NCBI RefSeq assembly: GCF_000238315.3
Contig: NZ_CP011924.1
Location: 269,501 to 333,500 of the forward strand
Length of the DNA stretch: 64,000 bases
Source: Pseudoalteromonas piscicida
Lineage (GTDB): Bacteria > Pseudomonadota > Gammaproteobacteria > Enterobacterales > Alteromonadaceae
Reading direction: 5' to 3'
Of the stretch, positions 16,125 through 24,522 are shown in pieces; the stretch's first letter is position 1, and every line of letters starts with the position of its first letter. Below the pieces are notes generated by a model that was given only the letters and a program-made list of their open reading frames with translations, had not been told where the DNA came from and made no database searches. The translations under genes and the position numbers were made by a program.

Positions 16125-17095
16125 AAGCAGCTGGTGGCATTATGTCGCTGGATGACTTAAAAGGCTATAAAGCGGTCGAGCGTGAGCCGGTAAAAGGTAC
16201 GTATCGCGGCTACGACATAGTTTCTATGCCGCCTCCTTCATCTAGTGGTGTGCATATCATCGAGATGCTGAATATGCTGGAGCAATACCCTATTGGTGAG
16301 CTTGGGCATAATAGCGCTGCTACCGTCCATTTAATGGCTGAGGTCATGAAACGTGCGTATGCTGACCGCAGTGAATATTTGGGCGACCCTGATTTCTACG
16401 ACGTACCCGTTAAAGCATTGGTGGATAAGCACTATGCAAAGCAGCGCAGTAAACAAATAAATGCAGACAAAGCGACGCCAAGCCGCGAGATTAAGCCCGG
16501 TAAATTATTACCTTATGAGAGTAACCAGACCACGCATTATTCTGTGGTAGATAAGTGGGGCAATGCGGTGAGTAACACTTACACGCTTAACTTTAGCTAT
16601 GGCTCAGGTATTGTCGCGGCTGGCACTGGCATTCTACTTAACAACGAAATGGATGATTTCTCGGCAAAGCCCGGCACACCAAATGGTTTTGGTCTGGTTG
16701 GTGGAGAAGCTAACGCTGTTGAAGGCAAGAAGCGCCCGTTGAGCTCGATGACACCGACGATTGTAATGAAAGAGGGTAAACCCTTTTTGGTAACGGGTAG
16801 CCCTGGTGGCTCGCGTATTATCACCACCACGCTGCAAATCATTATGAATGTTATCGATCATGGCTTGAATATCGCAGAAGCAACTGTGGCTCCGCGTATT
16901 CACCACCAATGGTTACCAGATGAAATTCGTATTGAACGTAGCTTAAATGTGGATACTCGACGTCTACTTGAAAACAAAGGACACACACTTTCAGAGCAGA
17001 ATGCGATGGGCTCAACCCAGTCAATCATGCTTACCGAGAAAGGTCTATTTGGCTCCTCAGATCCAAGGCGCGCAGATAGCGCTGCGGTGGGGTAC
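14828..17095 (+). repeat. tandem duplication of 1,133 bp inside ggt
   Basis: Positions 14828-15960 repeat as 15961-17093 (offset 1,133 bp). Translated sections of the two copies show no differences. The breakpoints share GTAC microhomology (14826-14829, 15959-15962 and 17092-17095). Since 1,133 is not a multiple of three, the reading frame changes at the junction. Confidence 0.92.
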
Positions 17096-17098
17096 TAA
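15961..17098 (+). pseudogene. ggt: 5'-truncated second copy of gamma-glutamyltransferase
   Basis: Second unit of the duplication, encoding part of the large subunit and the whole small subunit including TTHYSVVD, and ending with the native VGY-TAA at 17096-17098. It lacks signal peptide and the N-terminal 200 residues. The only in-frame start near its 5' end is a GTG at 15977 that is a Val codon in copy one, with no convincing RBS. It is not expected to give a working enzyme, though a cytoplasmic fragment could be made. Identity to copy one suggests a very recent event or an assembly duplication. Confidence 0.85.
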
Positions 17099-17307
17099 TA
17101 CCAATTGAATTAATTCTCTAATCAATTTGAAGGGTGAAATAGCATATTAGCTTCGTTAAAAATTTCTCATTTAGAACAACTAAATAGCAAAATTTTTGCC
17201 TTGCCTATATGGATATAGGTACCTTAGCGGTAGCAGGACGCGAGAGCGGTGCTACTAAAGCTATTTCCCCGCTTCAAGATAGATCATTTACTTAATACAA
17301 CTGGTAT
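17098..17307. repeat. MITE-like palindromic repeat, copy A
   Basis: About 210 bp. Its ends, 17098-17113 (ATACCAATTGAATTAA) and 17292-17307 (TTAATACAACTGGTAT), are inverted repeats with 14 of 16 matches. A second inner inverted pair (AATTTGAAGGGTGAAATAGC against GCTATTTCCCCGCTTCAAGA) makes most of the unit foldable. No coding capacity. A diverged copy lies at 60190-60385. The left end overlaps the ggt stop codon. Confidence 0.75.
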
Positions 17308-17353
17308 AATATCCTGATTTCCATTGAGTCTTAAGTGTAATTTAAATCGAGTA

Positions 17354-17368
17354 GGGGCGAGATGCCCC
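17354..17368 (-). terminator. hairpin after the PepSY/157-aa gene pair
   Basis: GGGGC / GCCCC stem with a 5-nt loop, just beyond the stop at 17373 of the minus-strand gene. The T-tract is weak, so this is a tentative call. Confidence 0.4.
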
Positions 17369-17372
17369 TTTC

Positions 17373-17846
17373 CTATGTACTTTCTTTGATTAAATACTCT
17401 GGCAGTGGCCAATTCATGATGACGACTTCGCCTTGCCAAGTTTCAATCGTCAGCCAAACCCTGTCGTCTTTTGATAATGTTTTCTTTGCTAAAGCATGTA
17501 CGTGTTGACCGTGTTTTGTGCCGTGAAGGATCCCGAGCTCATGCTCCATAAGCTGTGCAAGTGGCATCGCGTTGGGGCCGATATTGAGATAGCCTTGACG
17601 CATAGAATCAACATCGCCTTTATTAAATAGCAATAAGAAGTCTTTGACGTATAAGTTATCGTGGATGTATGGCGGCTTGTCGTCAAAAGGCATTGGTGTA
17701 ATGCTGTACTTTCCAAGTGTTTGCTCCGCCAATGGAGCGGGAAATTCTGGATGTAATGATTGATAATAAAACCAAGCTGGCAATACCAGCAATAGAGCAT
17801 TTAACCAATATATATTGTGTTGTATAAAGCGTTTGACTGCATTCAT
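17373..17846 (-). CDS. small inner-membrane protein of an iron-uptake cluster
   Basis: 157 aa with one N-terminal membrane segment (about 12-30, YWLNALLLVLPAWFYYQSL) and a soluble part predicted to face the periplasm. No enzyme motif recognised; FNKGDVDSMRQGYLNIGPNA and HGQHVHALAKKTLSKDDRVW are its most distinctive stretches. It starts 6 bp after the stop of the PepSY gene and therefore belongs to the same transcript, opposite a TonB siderophore receptor. A role in siderophore-iron handling is inferred from context only. Confidence 0.6.
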   Translation of the reverse strand: MNAVKRFIQHNIYWLNALLLVLPAWFYYQSLHPEFPAPLAEQTLGKYSITPMPFDDKPPYIHDNLYVKDFLLLFNKGDVDSMRQGYLNIGPNAMPLAQLMEHELGILHGTKHGQHVHALAKKTLSKDDRVWLTIETWQGEVVIMNWPLPEYLIKEST

Positions 17847-17852
17847 GGCGAT

Positions 17853-19007
17853 TTACCCTTGTTGTGCTTTTAGTTGTCTTGCATTGCTTCGTTCTTGGCT
17901 ACGCGCGCGTTTGGTCCGAAGCTGATACATGATAAATCCGGTAACTGACATCCCGGATAAAATACAGCCAAAAATAAACCAGATGACTTTTGTCCAGATC
18001 CCTCCAATGGTGCCGTAGTGCAGTGGATCTGTGATGTGCATAACCGTTTGTAAGCCTGTCATTGAATCAGGGTTTGCATGATGAACGACTGTATCATTCC
18101 AAGTGTTGTAGGCAATATTAATGCTGTAATCGTCATAGAGTACGTAGTCGTTTGCGCCACTGATTTTAAGCGTATCGCGGTTATGCTCAGGTAGCATGAT
18201 GTAACTTGGACGAAAGTCAGTGTACTGTTGTTGGATTTCAGCGAGCGCTAGATCAACACTGGTCTCTACTGCATTCGCGTTTATTGTTGAGTTGGGTATA
18301 TTCGCTGCATTTAATGTTTCATGATGTTCGAGTTCAACACCAGCATGCCACAGCACCGCTTGCGTTAAATACCACAGTCCGGTAAGGCTCATTACGGCCA
18401 TAAACCAAAGCGACCATACTCCACTGAGTTTATGGATGTCAGCGGCAAGGGTGCGACCACCTTGTGATTTACGCAGCTTAAACTGAAAAAACGCTAACCA
18501 AAACTTTTTGTATACCACCAGGCCTGTGATCAACGCGCCCAATAGGATCAGTGACATAAACGCCACTAAATAGTAACCAACACTATAGCCATTTTGCCAT
18601 GGAAATAGCAGCCAGCCATGTAGTGAACGCATAAAGTTAATAAACGTATTGCCGTCATTTATTTCCTGAACAGCTCCTGTGTACTGGTTTACGTATGCAA
18701 GCGCATAGGGCTTGTCGACGTCGGTAAACATCACCACGTAGGTCAAATAGGGCTCTCTCACATTGAGCCCCATGACATCTGCACTTGGGTGCTCATCCTT
18801 AAACGCGCGTAACACTGAGCCCGCTGACATCTCACTTACTTGACTGGGGTTATGTGCCCGAGAATCAGGGTTGGTAAGCCATGTAAGTTCATGGCTGAAA
18901 ACGGAAATGGTACCTGTGATACAAATAAAGCAAAACAGTAGCCATATTGGCAGTGAAAACCAACCATGCAACTGAAACCAAAACTTGTTGCTTATTTTCT
19001 TTGCCAT
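17853..19007 (-). CDS. PepSY-associated membrane protein (PiuB/FoxB-like)
   Basis: 384 aa with four predicted membrane segments: about 14-36 (WLLFCFICITGTISVFSHEL), 140-165, 195-215 (VWSLWFMAVMSLTGLWYL) and 340-362. Conserved histidines in the membrane helices (HGW, HEL, HKLSG) fit heme-binding PepSY_TM proteins, some of which reduce ferric siderophores in the inner membrane (FoxB, PiuB, FhuF-like roles). It is divergent from the TonB siderophore receptor at 19326 and cotranscribed with the 157-aa gene. Ferrisiderophore reduction is an inference from the family. Confidence 0.82.
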   Translation of the reverse strand: MAKKISNKFWFQLHGWFSLPIWLLFCFICITGTISVFSHELTWLTNPDSRAHNPSQVSEMSAGSVLRAFKDEHPSADVMGLNVREPYLTYVVMFTDVDKPYALAYVNQYTGAVQEINDGNTFINFMRSLHGWLLFPWQNGYSVGYYLVAFMSLILLGALITGLVVYKKFWLAFFQFKLRKSQGGRTLAADIHKLSGVWSLWFMAVMSLTGLWYLTQAVLWHAGVELEHHETLNAANIPNSTINANAVETSVDLALAEIQQQYTDFRPSYIMLPEHNRDTLKISGANDYVLYDDYSINIAYNTWNDTVVHHANPDSMTGLQTVMHITDPLHYGTIGGIWTKVIWFIFGCILSGMSVTGFIMYQLRTKRARSQERSNARQLKAQQG

Positions 19008-19274
19008 TGCGTGTTCCTAGTTTTTTGAATGACGGCGACAAATTAAAGCTGAGGGAGTATTTGCGCAAAAATGTAAATAAAGTATATCTTTTTAAAAGTG
19101 TAAATAGCAATTATATTCATTTGGATGTGCGTTAAATGGCATGTTTTATTCGTTTAGCGGTTTATATTACTCGTTTCCTTTATGGGAAAATTGTTTTAAA
19201 TTAGTTGGTTACAGTTTTTGGGAACGTTCCTTAAATCGGGTTCGAAACTGGTTGTAATTCATCTTAATGTTATT

Positions 19275-19293
19275 GCTAATGGTTATCATCTGC
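19275..19293 (+). promoter_or_regulatory. Fur-box candidate before the siderophore receptor
   Basis: The 19-mer GCTAATGGTTATCATCTGC matches the Fur consensus GATAATGATAATCATTATC at about 13 positions, strongest in the centre. It lies 32 bp before the chosen receptor start, a position allowing repression by iron-loaded Fur. Confidence 0.5.
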
Positions 19294-19325
19294 ATTATTA
19301 TCGTTTCAATTTTTACAATATTAGG

Positions 19326-21461
19326 ATGAACCCAGTGAACACTCTGCCTCTCAAAACGCTCTCATTTGCTGTTATGGCAGCGCTCGGCACGTCAGCATTA
19401 CAGGTGCAAGCAGCACAGCAAGATAATGAAGAAATTGAAAAAATAGTTGTGACGGGAAAATACACCGTCAATGAAGTGATAGACACCGCAACTGGCTTAG
19501 GGTTATCCCTTCTTGAGACGCCGCAATCTGTTAGCGTTATTACCGCTGCACGGATCAAAGAGCAAAAGCTCGATACGTTGACCGACACCGTATTAAATGC
19601 GATTGGGGTGTCAGCGAAAGAAGTTGATAATGTTCGTAATACGTTGCAGTCACGTGGCTTTGACATTACCAATTATCAAATTGACGGCGTTCCTTTGTCA
19701 TGGAGTTTGGCGGGGGATTCAGGTGAAACCATCGCGGATGTTGCGATATATGAGCGCGTGGAGTTTGTGCGTGGTGCAACGGGGTTATTAACCGGCGCGG
19801 GTGATCCTTCAGCTTCTATTAACCTAGTACGCAAACATGCAAATAGCACCGACCTCACAGGTTTTGCTAGTGTCTCTTTGGGGAGCTGGAACAATAAAGA
19901 AGTGATGGTGGACGTTGCCAATGGATTAACTAACGATGGCAGTGTGCGTGGACGTGTGGTGGCGAAGTATGAAGAAGGTGACTTGTATTTAGATCTCTTT
20001 TCTGACGAAAGTACCGTGCTTTATGGGGTACTAGAAGCGGATTTAAGCACGCATTCGACGATCCGCGTTGGTGCTAGCTATCAGCGTAACGACCCTACCA
20101 GTCCAACTTGGGGGGCATTACCTACTTTCTTTACCGATGGAAGTAAAACAGACTGGGAAGTTGAAAAAACCACGGCTGCAAATTGGACAGAGTGGCAAAC
20201 TACTGGCACCAATGCTTTTGTGAACTTTAGTCACAACTTTGCAAATGGCTGGGAACTGGTTGCCAATTACAACAAGCTGAAATACGAGCAAGATACAGAG
20301 CTGCTCTATTTATTCGGCACGTTGGATAAAACAACGGGTGAGGGCTTAGCGTCTTGGCCTTATAAAAGTACAGGTGAAAGTAACCAAGACAGCTTTGATA
20401 TCCAGCTTAAAGGTTTTTATCAACTCGCCGGTCGTGAGCATGATTTTGTAACTGGCGCGCTTTACAGTGAGCAGAGTGCCGATACCCTCACTTTCGCTGC
20501 GCTCGATAATGCCTTTTTGCCAGTTGGCAATTTTTACGAGTGGGACGGCAATTTCCCTGAGCCGACGTGGGGCACAGAAACCTCAGTTGCTCAAGATATG
20601 GATACCGAGCAAAAAGGGTTTTACGCCGCAACAAGGCTAAATCTTAGCGATGAGCTTAAAGTAATAGCGGGTGGTCGTTTGTCGAGTTGGCAGCGCGAAG
20701 GCGAAAGCTATGGCGTCATCACTGATTTTGGCGACAATGGCGTATTTATACCTTACGCTGGCGCCTTGTACGACTTGTCGACAACACAGCGAGTGTATGC
20801 AAGTTACACAGAAATATTCCAGCCGCAAAATGCCCAAGACCGTAATGGTGATTTCCTTGAGCCAATCAAAGGAAAATCATACGAAGTGGGGCTAAAAAGT
20901 ACCTATCTAGACGACACGCTGCAAACAACATTGGCGATTTTCCAAATCGAACAAGATAACCTAGCTCAAGATGATGTTGGATACATAGTTCCTGGTTCGG
21001 TAAATACAGTCGCGCAATATGCTGCTGAAGGCACAACCAGTAAAGGCTTCGAATTTGAAGTGGTGGGTCAGTTAACTGACGGTTTTGATGTGCATTTGGG
21101 TTATTCACAATACAAAGCTGAGGATGCCAACGGCGTTGAAGTGAATACGGATAACCCAAGAAAGCAATTTAAGTTGTATACGACTTACCAATTTGTGAAT
21201 GCTTTACCTGAGTTGACGATTGGTGGTGGCGTGAACTGGCAGGATGACACTTATTCAGTAACGGGCAACGATAGGCTAGAGCAAGATGCTTATGCACTGG
21301 TTAGCTTGATGGCAAACTACGCACTGGCAGACAATATGGCGCTACAGCTCAACGTAGAAAACCTCTTCGATGAAAAATACTACAGCCAAATTGGCTTCTT
21401 TGATCAGTATCGCTATGGTGCGCCGAGAAATTACAGCTTAAGTTTTAGCTATGATTTTTAG
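19326..21461 (+). CDS. TonB-dependent siderophore receptor (FpvA/FhuE-type)
   Basis: 711 aa from ATG 19326; an open frame begins at 19218 but its first 36 residues precede a proper signal peptide (LSFAVMAALGTSALQVQAA), so the later start is chosen. A TonB box-like EEIEKIVVTG follows. The plug has LLETPQSVSVIT, LQSRGFDITNYQIDGVP and VEFVRGATGLLTGAGDPSASINLVRK, the pattern of ferric hydroxamate/pyoverdine-type receptors; the barrel ends in a terminal Phe (SFSYDF). It imports a ferri-siderophore across the outer membrane using TonB energy. The ligand is not predictable. A Fur-box candidate precedes it, and a PepSY membrane protein is divergent. Confidence 0.92.
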   Translation: MNPVNTLPLKTLSFAVMAALGTSALQVQAAQQDNEEIEKIVVTGKYTVNEVIDTATGLGLSLLETPQSVSVITAARIKEQKLDTLTDTVLNAIGVSAKEVDNVRNTLQSRGFDITNYQIDGVPLSWSLAGDSGETIADVAIYERVEFVRGATGLLTGAGDPSASINLVRKHANSTDLTGFASVSLGSWNNKEVMVDVANGLTNDGSVRGRVVAKYEEGDLYLDLFSDESTVLYGVLEADLSTHSTIRVGASYQRNDPTSPTWGALPTFFTDGSKTDWEVEKTTAANWTEWQTTGTNAFVNFSHNFANGWELVANYNKLKYEQDTELLYLFGTLDKTTGEGLASWPYKSTGESNQDSFDIQLKGFYQLAGREHDFVTGALYSEQSADTLTFAALDNAFLPVGNFYEWDGNFPEPTWGTETSVAQDMDTEQKGFYAATRLNLSDELKVIAGGRLSSWQREGESYGVITDFGDNGVFIPYAGALYDLSTTQRVYASYTEIFQPQNAQDRNGDFLEPIKGKSYEVGLKSTYLDDTLQTTLAIFQIEQDNLAQDDVGYIVPGSVNTVAQYAAEGTTSKGFEFEVVGQLTDGFDVHLGYSQYKAEDANGVEVNTDNPRKQFKLYTTYQFVNALPELTIGGGVNWQDDTYSVTGNDRLEQDAYALVSLMANYALADNMALQLNVENLFDEKYYSQIGFFDQYRYGAPRNYSLSFSYDF

Positions 21462-21478
21462 CAGACTGTAAACTAACT

Positions 21479-21502
21479 AAGCGTGGCTAGTGAGCCACGC
21501 TT
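21479..21502 (+). terminator. rho-independent terminator after the TonB receptor
   Basis: Stem AAGCGTGGCT / AGCCACGCTT (10 bp) with loop AGTG, followed by TTG on the plus strand, 17 bp after the stop codon at 21461. Confidence 0.8.
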
Positions 21503-21570
21503 TTGTTCATTGTTTATTTATTGCAAGAACTGTACGCTTGGGGGCAATACAGTCAAAAAGGAATTTTGCA

Positions 21571-22152
21571 ATGAATTTATCCCCTGCTTTTTTGGTCGCT
21601 GGCTTTATAGTAAATATGAGTACAGCGTCCGCCACACCGGACTATCAAAATGTGCTTAACCAGCTACCGCTGCCACCTAATGAACTTACCACTTTACTGC
21701 ATGACCTAGCACTACATGGCCTTGAGCAGCACGCTATGGCTGAATTAATTAAGGGCTATAACCGATTACACAACAAACGGATAGAATGTGCCAACGTTGC
21801 GACTGTGTTGAAAAGGTCGCAATTGGACTCACTCAAAATGGATGTAGAGTACTACACCACTGTGCTTTTTTATGTTGATGGTTTGAACAAAAATCAGTGT
21901 GAATCTACGGAGTTTGGCGCTTTTACAAGGACAGTCGCTATAAATTATGTGATGCATAAGAGCCCGAGGGAGCTTAAGCTGGTGAAAGCAATGAACGTGC
22001 TATCTTCTGGACGTTACGCAAATTTTATTGAGTTTGAGGCTGAGTTCAACGCTTTACCTGAGACCGTTAAAACGGCCGCGCTAAAAGCGGATTTTCTTCG
22101 AGATAACTTTAATTTGTTTCAAAGCTTGGAGCAAGTTCACGGACACGAGTGA
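21571..22152 (+). CDS. small secreted protein, paralogue of its neighbour
   Basis: 193 aa from ATG 21571, chosen because AAAAAGGA lies upstream and a signal peptide (LSPAFLVAGFIVNMSTASA) starts there; the frame is open further upstream but that would run through the terminator. No known domain recognised. It aligns by eye with the next protein: RIECANV/KAACESE, NQCESTEFGAFTRTVA/RECEAEEYGEFARLVA, FEAEFNALPE/TELEFNQLPE and SLEQ/TLEQ near the end. Two cysteines are shared and may pair in the periplasm. Its TGA overlaps an in-frame GTG upstream of the next gene's likely start, so the two are probably cotranscribed. Confidence 0.6.
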   Translation: MNLSPAFLVAGFIVNMSTASATPDYQNVLNQLPLPPNELTTLLHDLALHGLEQHAMAELIKGYNRLHNKRIECANVATVLKRSQLDSLKMDVEYYTTVLFYVDGLNKNQCESTEFGAFTRTVAINYVMHKSPRELKLVKAMNVLSSGRYANFIEFEAEFNALPETVKTAALKADFLRDNFNLFQSLEQVHGHE

Positions 22153-22166
22153 TAAAAGGAATATTT

Positions 22167-22733
22167 GTGAAATCCCTGCTATTAGTTTTGATATTGTTTG
22201 CGTTTGCGTTTGCGTTTGCGTTTGCGTTTGCGTTCGCGTCGCAAACTAACGCTGAAACAATGTCAGTAGATCTTACGCCGACTATTGAATATCCAGTCGA
22301 ACAACTTGAACCAGTTCAAAAGACGCTGCTTAGTGAGCTGTTAAATAGCGTAACACAACTGGGTGATAGAAAAGCGGCATGCGAAAGTGAGCGTGCTATT
22401 ACAGAAGAGCAATTGCGCAGTCTTAATATTACCTCGCAGCAGCGAGGTATCGTTTTATCTTATTTTTATATTCACCAAAAAAGGGAATGTGAAGCCGAAG
22501 AATATGGCGAATTCGCCAGACTTGTTGCTGCGAATTTAGCGGTGCAAAAGCAGTCAGAAGTCTTAAGGTTCGTGAATACGCTAAACACGGTAAGCTCCAG
22601 CGTTTATTTCGATTATGTTGAAACGGAGCTGGAGTTTAACCAGCTACCAGAAAGTGTTCGCAATAGAACCTACCAAGCCGAGTTTTTACAGCATCCGTTT
22701 AGTCTTATGCATACGCTAGAACAGTTCGAATGA
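22167..22733 (+). CDS. small secreted protein with repeat-encoded signal peptide
   Basis: 188 aa from GTG 22167, preferred over GTG 22149 because AAAAGGA ends 6 nt before it. The signal peptide core is written by a (TTTGCG) tandem repeat giving alternating Phe-Ala seven times, followed by a likely cleavage near TNAET. The mature part is paralogous to the preceding protein, sharing two cysteines and the EFNQLPE segment. No known family recognised. Change in repeat number would keep the frame and lengthen or shorten the hydrophobic core by two residues each time. Confidence 0.6.
   Translation: MKSLLLVLILFAFAFAFAFAFAFASQTNAETMSVDLTPTIEYPVEQLEPVQKTLLSELLNSVTQLGDRKAACESERAITEEQLRSLNITSQQRGIVLSYFYIHQKRECEAEEYGEFARLVAANLAVQKQSEVLRFVNTLNTVSSSVYFDYVETELEFNQLPESVRNRTYQAEFLQHPFSLMHTLEQFE
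22197..22238 (+). repeat. hexanucleotide tandem repeat (TTTGCG)6 plus TTCGCG
   Basis: Six perfect TTTGCG units at 22197-22232 and a seventh degenerate TTCGCG at 22233-22238, all within the signal-peptide coding region. In frame they encode Phe-Ala pairs. Confidence 0.95.
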
Positions 22734-22985
22734 TTCGGCGTGATGTTCTTATTAAGTAAAATCTAAGCTGGCATAATACGGTTTAATCATTCGTATGCGG
22801 TACGTTTTGCGATATTCACATTGATTGCGAGCGTGCTATTACTCAGTGTTAACCACGTTTATGGTTTAGCAGTAGTGATGTTTATTTCAGGACTCGCGTT
22901 TGCTGCTACTCGCTTGGTATCAAAAACACGATGATACAAGGCGAGTAACTCAAGTTGTCAGTGATTAAGGATGTAAGAGTCGCGC

Positions 22986-24431
22986 TTACTTCGTGCGACA
23001 TACCGCTTGTTTATCTGTAGTTTCGCTGCTGCAGGTTAGAAAAGCGGCACCACTTTCATCCAAAAACTCCCCTTGCCACGCGCCATCTTTGCCAAGCTTA
23101 ATTGATAAAAAGCCGAACTTACCTTGCTCGTTAACGATTGCGTTTTGGCTATCAAGTGCATAATCAAATTCACTAAAGGCATTGGTATCACTGAGGCTGA
23201 CGCCGCTATTGCCGACAACGATTTGTGGAGGGCGTGCGGTACTGGCAGCAAAGGTGGAAGACTGATAAATATGCATATGTCCTGCGAGTGATAAAGTGGC
23301 GTGTTCAGGCAACTTACCTTGTCTGGTGCTCTTCAGCGCGGTTTGCAACATCACATTTAGTGTGTCTTTGGTTGTTGGGTCTTCAACGCCCCAAATGGGT
23401 CTGTGGCTCATAATCCACATGGGTTTGGCTTTGAGCAGTTCGCTTCTGACATTAAGTCGTTGATATTGCTGTTGGTAGACTTTTGTCAGGCCATTATCAG
23501 CACTGGCATCACAGGCATTGGCGCTATCCATTACCCACACACTGAGCGTTTTTAAGTTGATGGTATAGGAGTTTTGCACAATGATATGGGCACTTGCAGA
23601 TTGTGGCGGTTGATTATAATCCCCTTGAGATGGACATTGCTGTTGGTCAATGGCATCAGGAAGATTGGCTCCCGGGCCAAAAAAGTAAAACCAGCCAATT
23701 CCTGCGCGGCTACAAAGTTCATGATTGCCTCGCGCAAAAATCCATGGTGCGGTTGCTGAAAGATCCGTTGTTGCGGCAAAAAAGTCGGCTTGCCAGTTGC
23801 TCCATGTATCTGGTCTTGGGCTATTTAACGCGTTTTGACTGTAGTAGGTATCGTTAAGACCGCAGCTAGTACCACCATATCCACCATCGCCTGCGTCATA
23901 AGCATAGGTATCACCGGAAATCGCACCACCCGTGCCTCGGTAGTTGAAATCCCCCATATGGAGCAACAATTGTGGTTGTTGCTTTGCCCCTTGCTCTGCG
24001 AGGGTTTTAAACGGCTCGGCAGCAGTGTTGTTTTCGCAAACGGATGACTTACAGCCAGTGTCGCCAAAAACCGCAATTTTATTCGGATCGAATGTCACGG
24101 GTGCTAACGAGAATTGGCTATCACTGACGGTATAAGCCGTGTTTGGGGAGATTTTTGCTTCACATACTGAAACCGGAAAGTGTGTTTGGTCTGGACGCAT
24201 TGCTCGCAACTGCATCGGCATGGATTTTTTACCAAAGAGCAAGCTTGGGCATTGATTGGCGTCGTTGAGTACGCCGTCAACAACGACGCGCGCGTAGATA
24301 TTTGGGGCTTCAGTAGTGGAAGGCGCAAACATTGAGTAAGCGCCTAATACTTTGGTATTCGCTTGTTGGACTGCAAACGTGCTGCTACAAGCAATTAAAT
24401 TGAGCGTCGCAATGGCGATGATGATGCGCAT
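22986..24431 (-). CDS. secreted metallophosphoesterase (calcineurin-like)
   Basis: 481 aa. It begins as a lipoprotein or signal peptide with lipobox-like LIAC (about 12-15). The calcineurin-like metal motifs are all present in order: GDTGC, LLLHMGDFNYRG, ARGNHELC, MSHRPIW and LAGHMHIYQSS. This is the layout of purple-acid-phosphatase-type extracellular phosphoesterases; the phosphorylated substrate is unknown. It is the last of three minus-strand genes for exported proteins (28163 to 22986), but a 91-bp gap and its own upstream motif at 24468-24480 suggest a separate promoter. Confidence 0.85.
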   Translation of the reverse strand: MRIIIAIATLNLIACSSTFAVQQANTKVLGAYSMFAPSTTEAPNIYARVVVDGVLNDANQCPSLLFGKKSMPMQLRAMRPDQTHFPVSVCEAKISPNTAYTVSDSQFSLAPVTFDPNKIAVFGDTGCKSSVCENNTAAEPFKTLAEQGAKQQPQLLLHMGDFNYRGTGGAISGDTYAYDAGDGGYGGTSCGLNDTYYSQNALNSPRPDTWSNWQADFFAATTDLSATAPWIFARGNHELCSRAGIGWFYFFGPGANLPDAIDQQQCPSQGDYNQPPQSASAHIIVQNSYTINLKTLSVWVMDSANACDASADNGLTKVYQQQYQRLNVRSELLKAKPMWIMSHRPIWGVEDPTTKDTLNVMLQTALKSTRQGKLPEHATLSLAGHMHIYQSSTFAASTARPPQIVVGNSGVSLSDTNAFSEFDYALDSQNAIVNEQGKFGFLSIKLGKDGAWQGEFLDESGAAFLTCSSETTDKQAVCRTK

Positions 24432-24467
24432 GACTTCATTCCTTTTTGAACAGTTGAATGAAGTTTA

Positions 24468-24480
24468 ATGCATTGTTAAC
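24468..24480 (-). promoter_or_regulatory. 13-nt motif shared by two upstream regions (copy 1)
   Basis: ATGCATTGTTAAC on the plus strand, 37 bp before the phosphoesterase start; the same 13 bases occur at 28204-28216, 41 bp before the 533-aa secreted protein. The sequence includes the palindrome GTTAAC. Its role is unknown; it could be a shared regulator site or promoter part. Confidence 0.35.
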
Positions 24481-24522
24481 AATTTGCGAGTCTTGAATAC
24501 GAATATCCTTATTTTCGCCTGA

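Noticed and set aside
15977-17098. Second ggt copy as an independent 373-aa gene
   Set aside because: Its GTG start is an ordinary Val codon in the duplicated unit and has no RBS; it is a duplication product.
22790-22935. Hydrophobic open stretch of about 44 codons ending VSKTR-TGA between the paralogous pair and the phosphoesterase
   Set aside because: No plausible start codon or RBS in frame; likely a remnant or chance hydrophobic frame.
23225-24328. Several plus- and minus-strand frames within the phosphoesterase gene
   Set aside because: They are shadows of the metallophosphoesterase frame and have no domain content.
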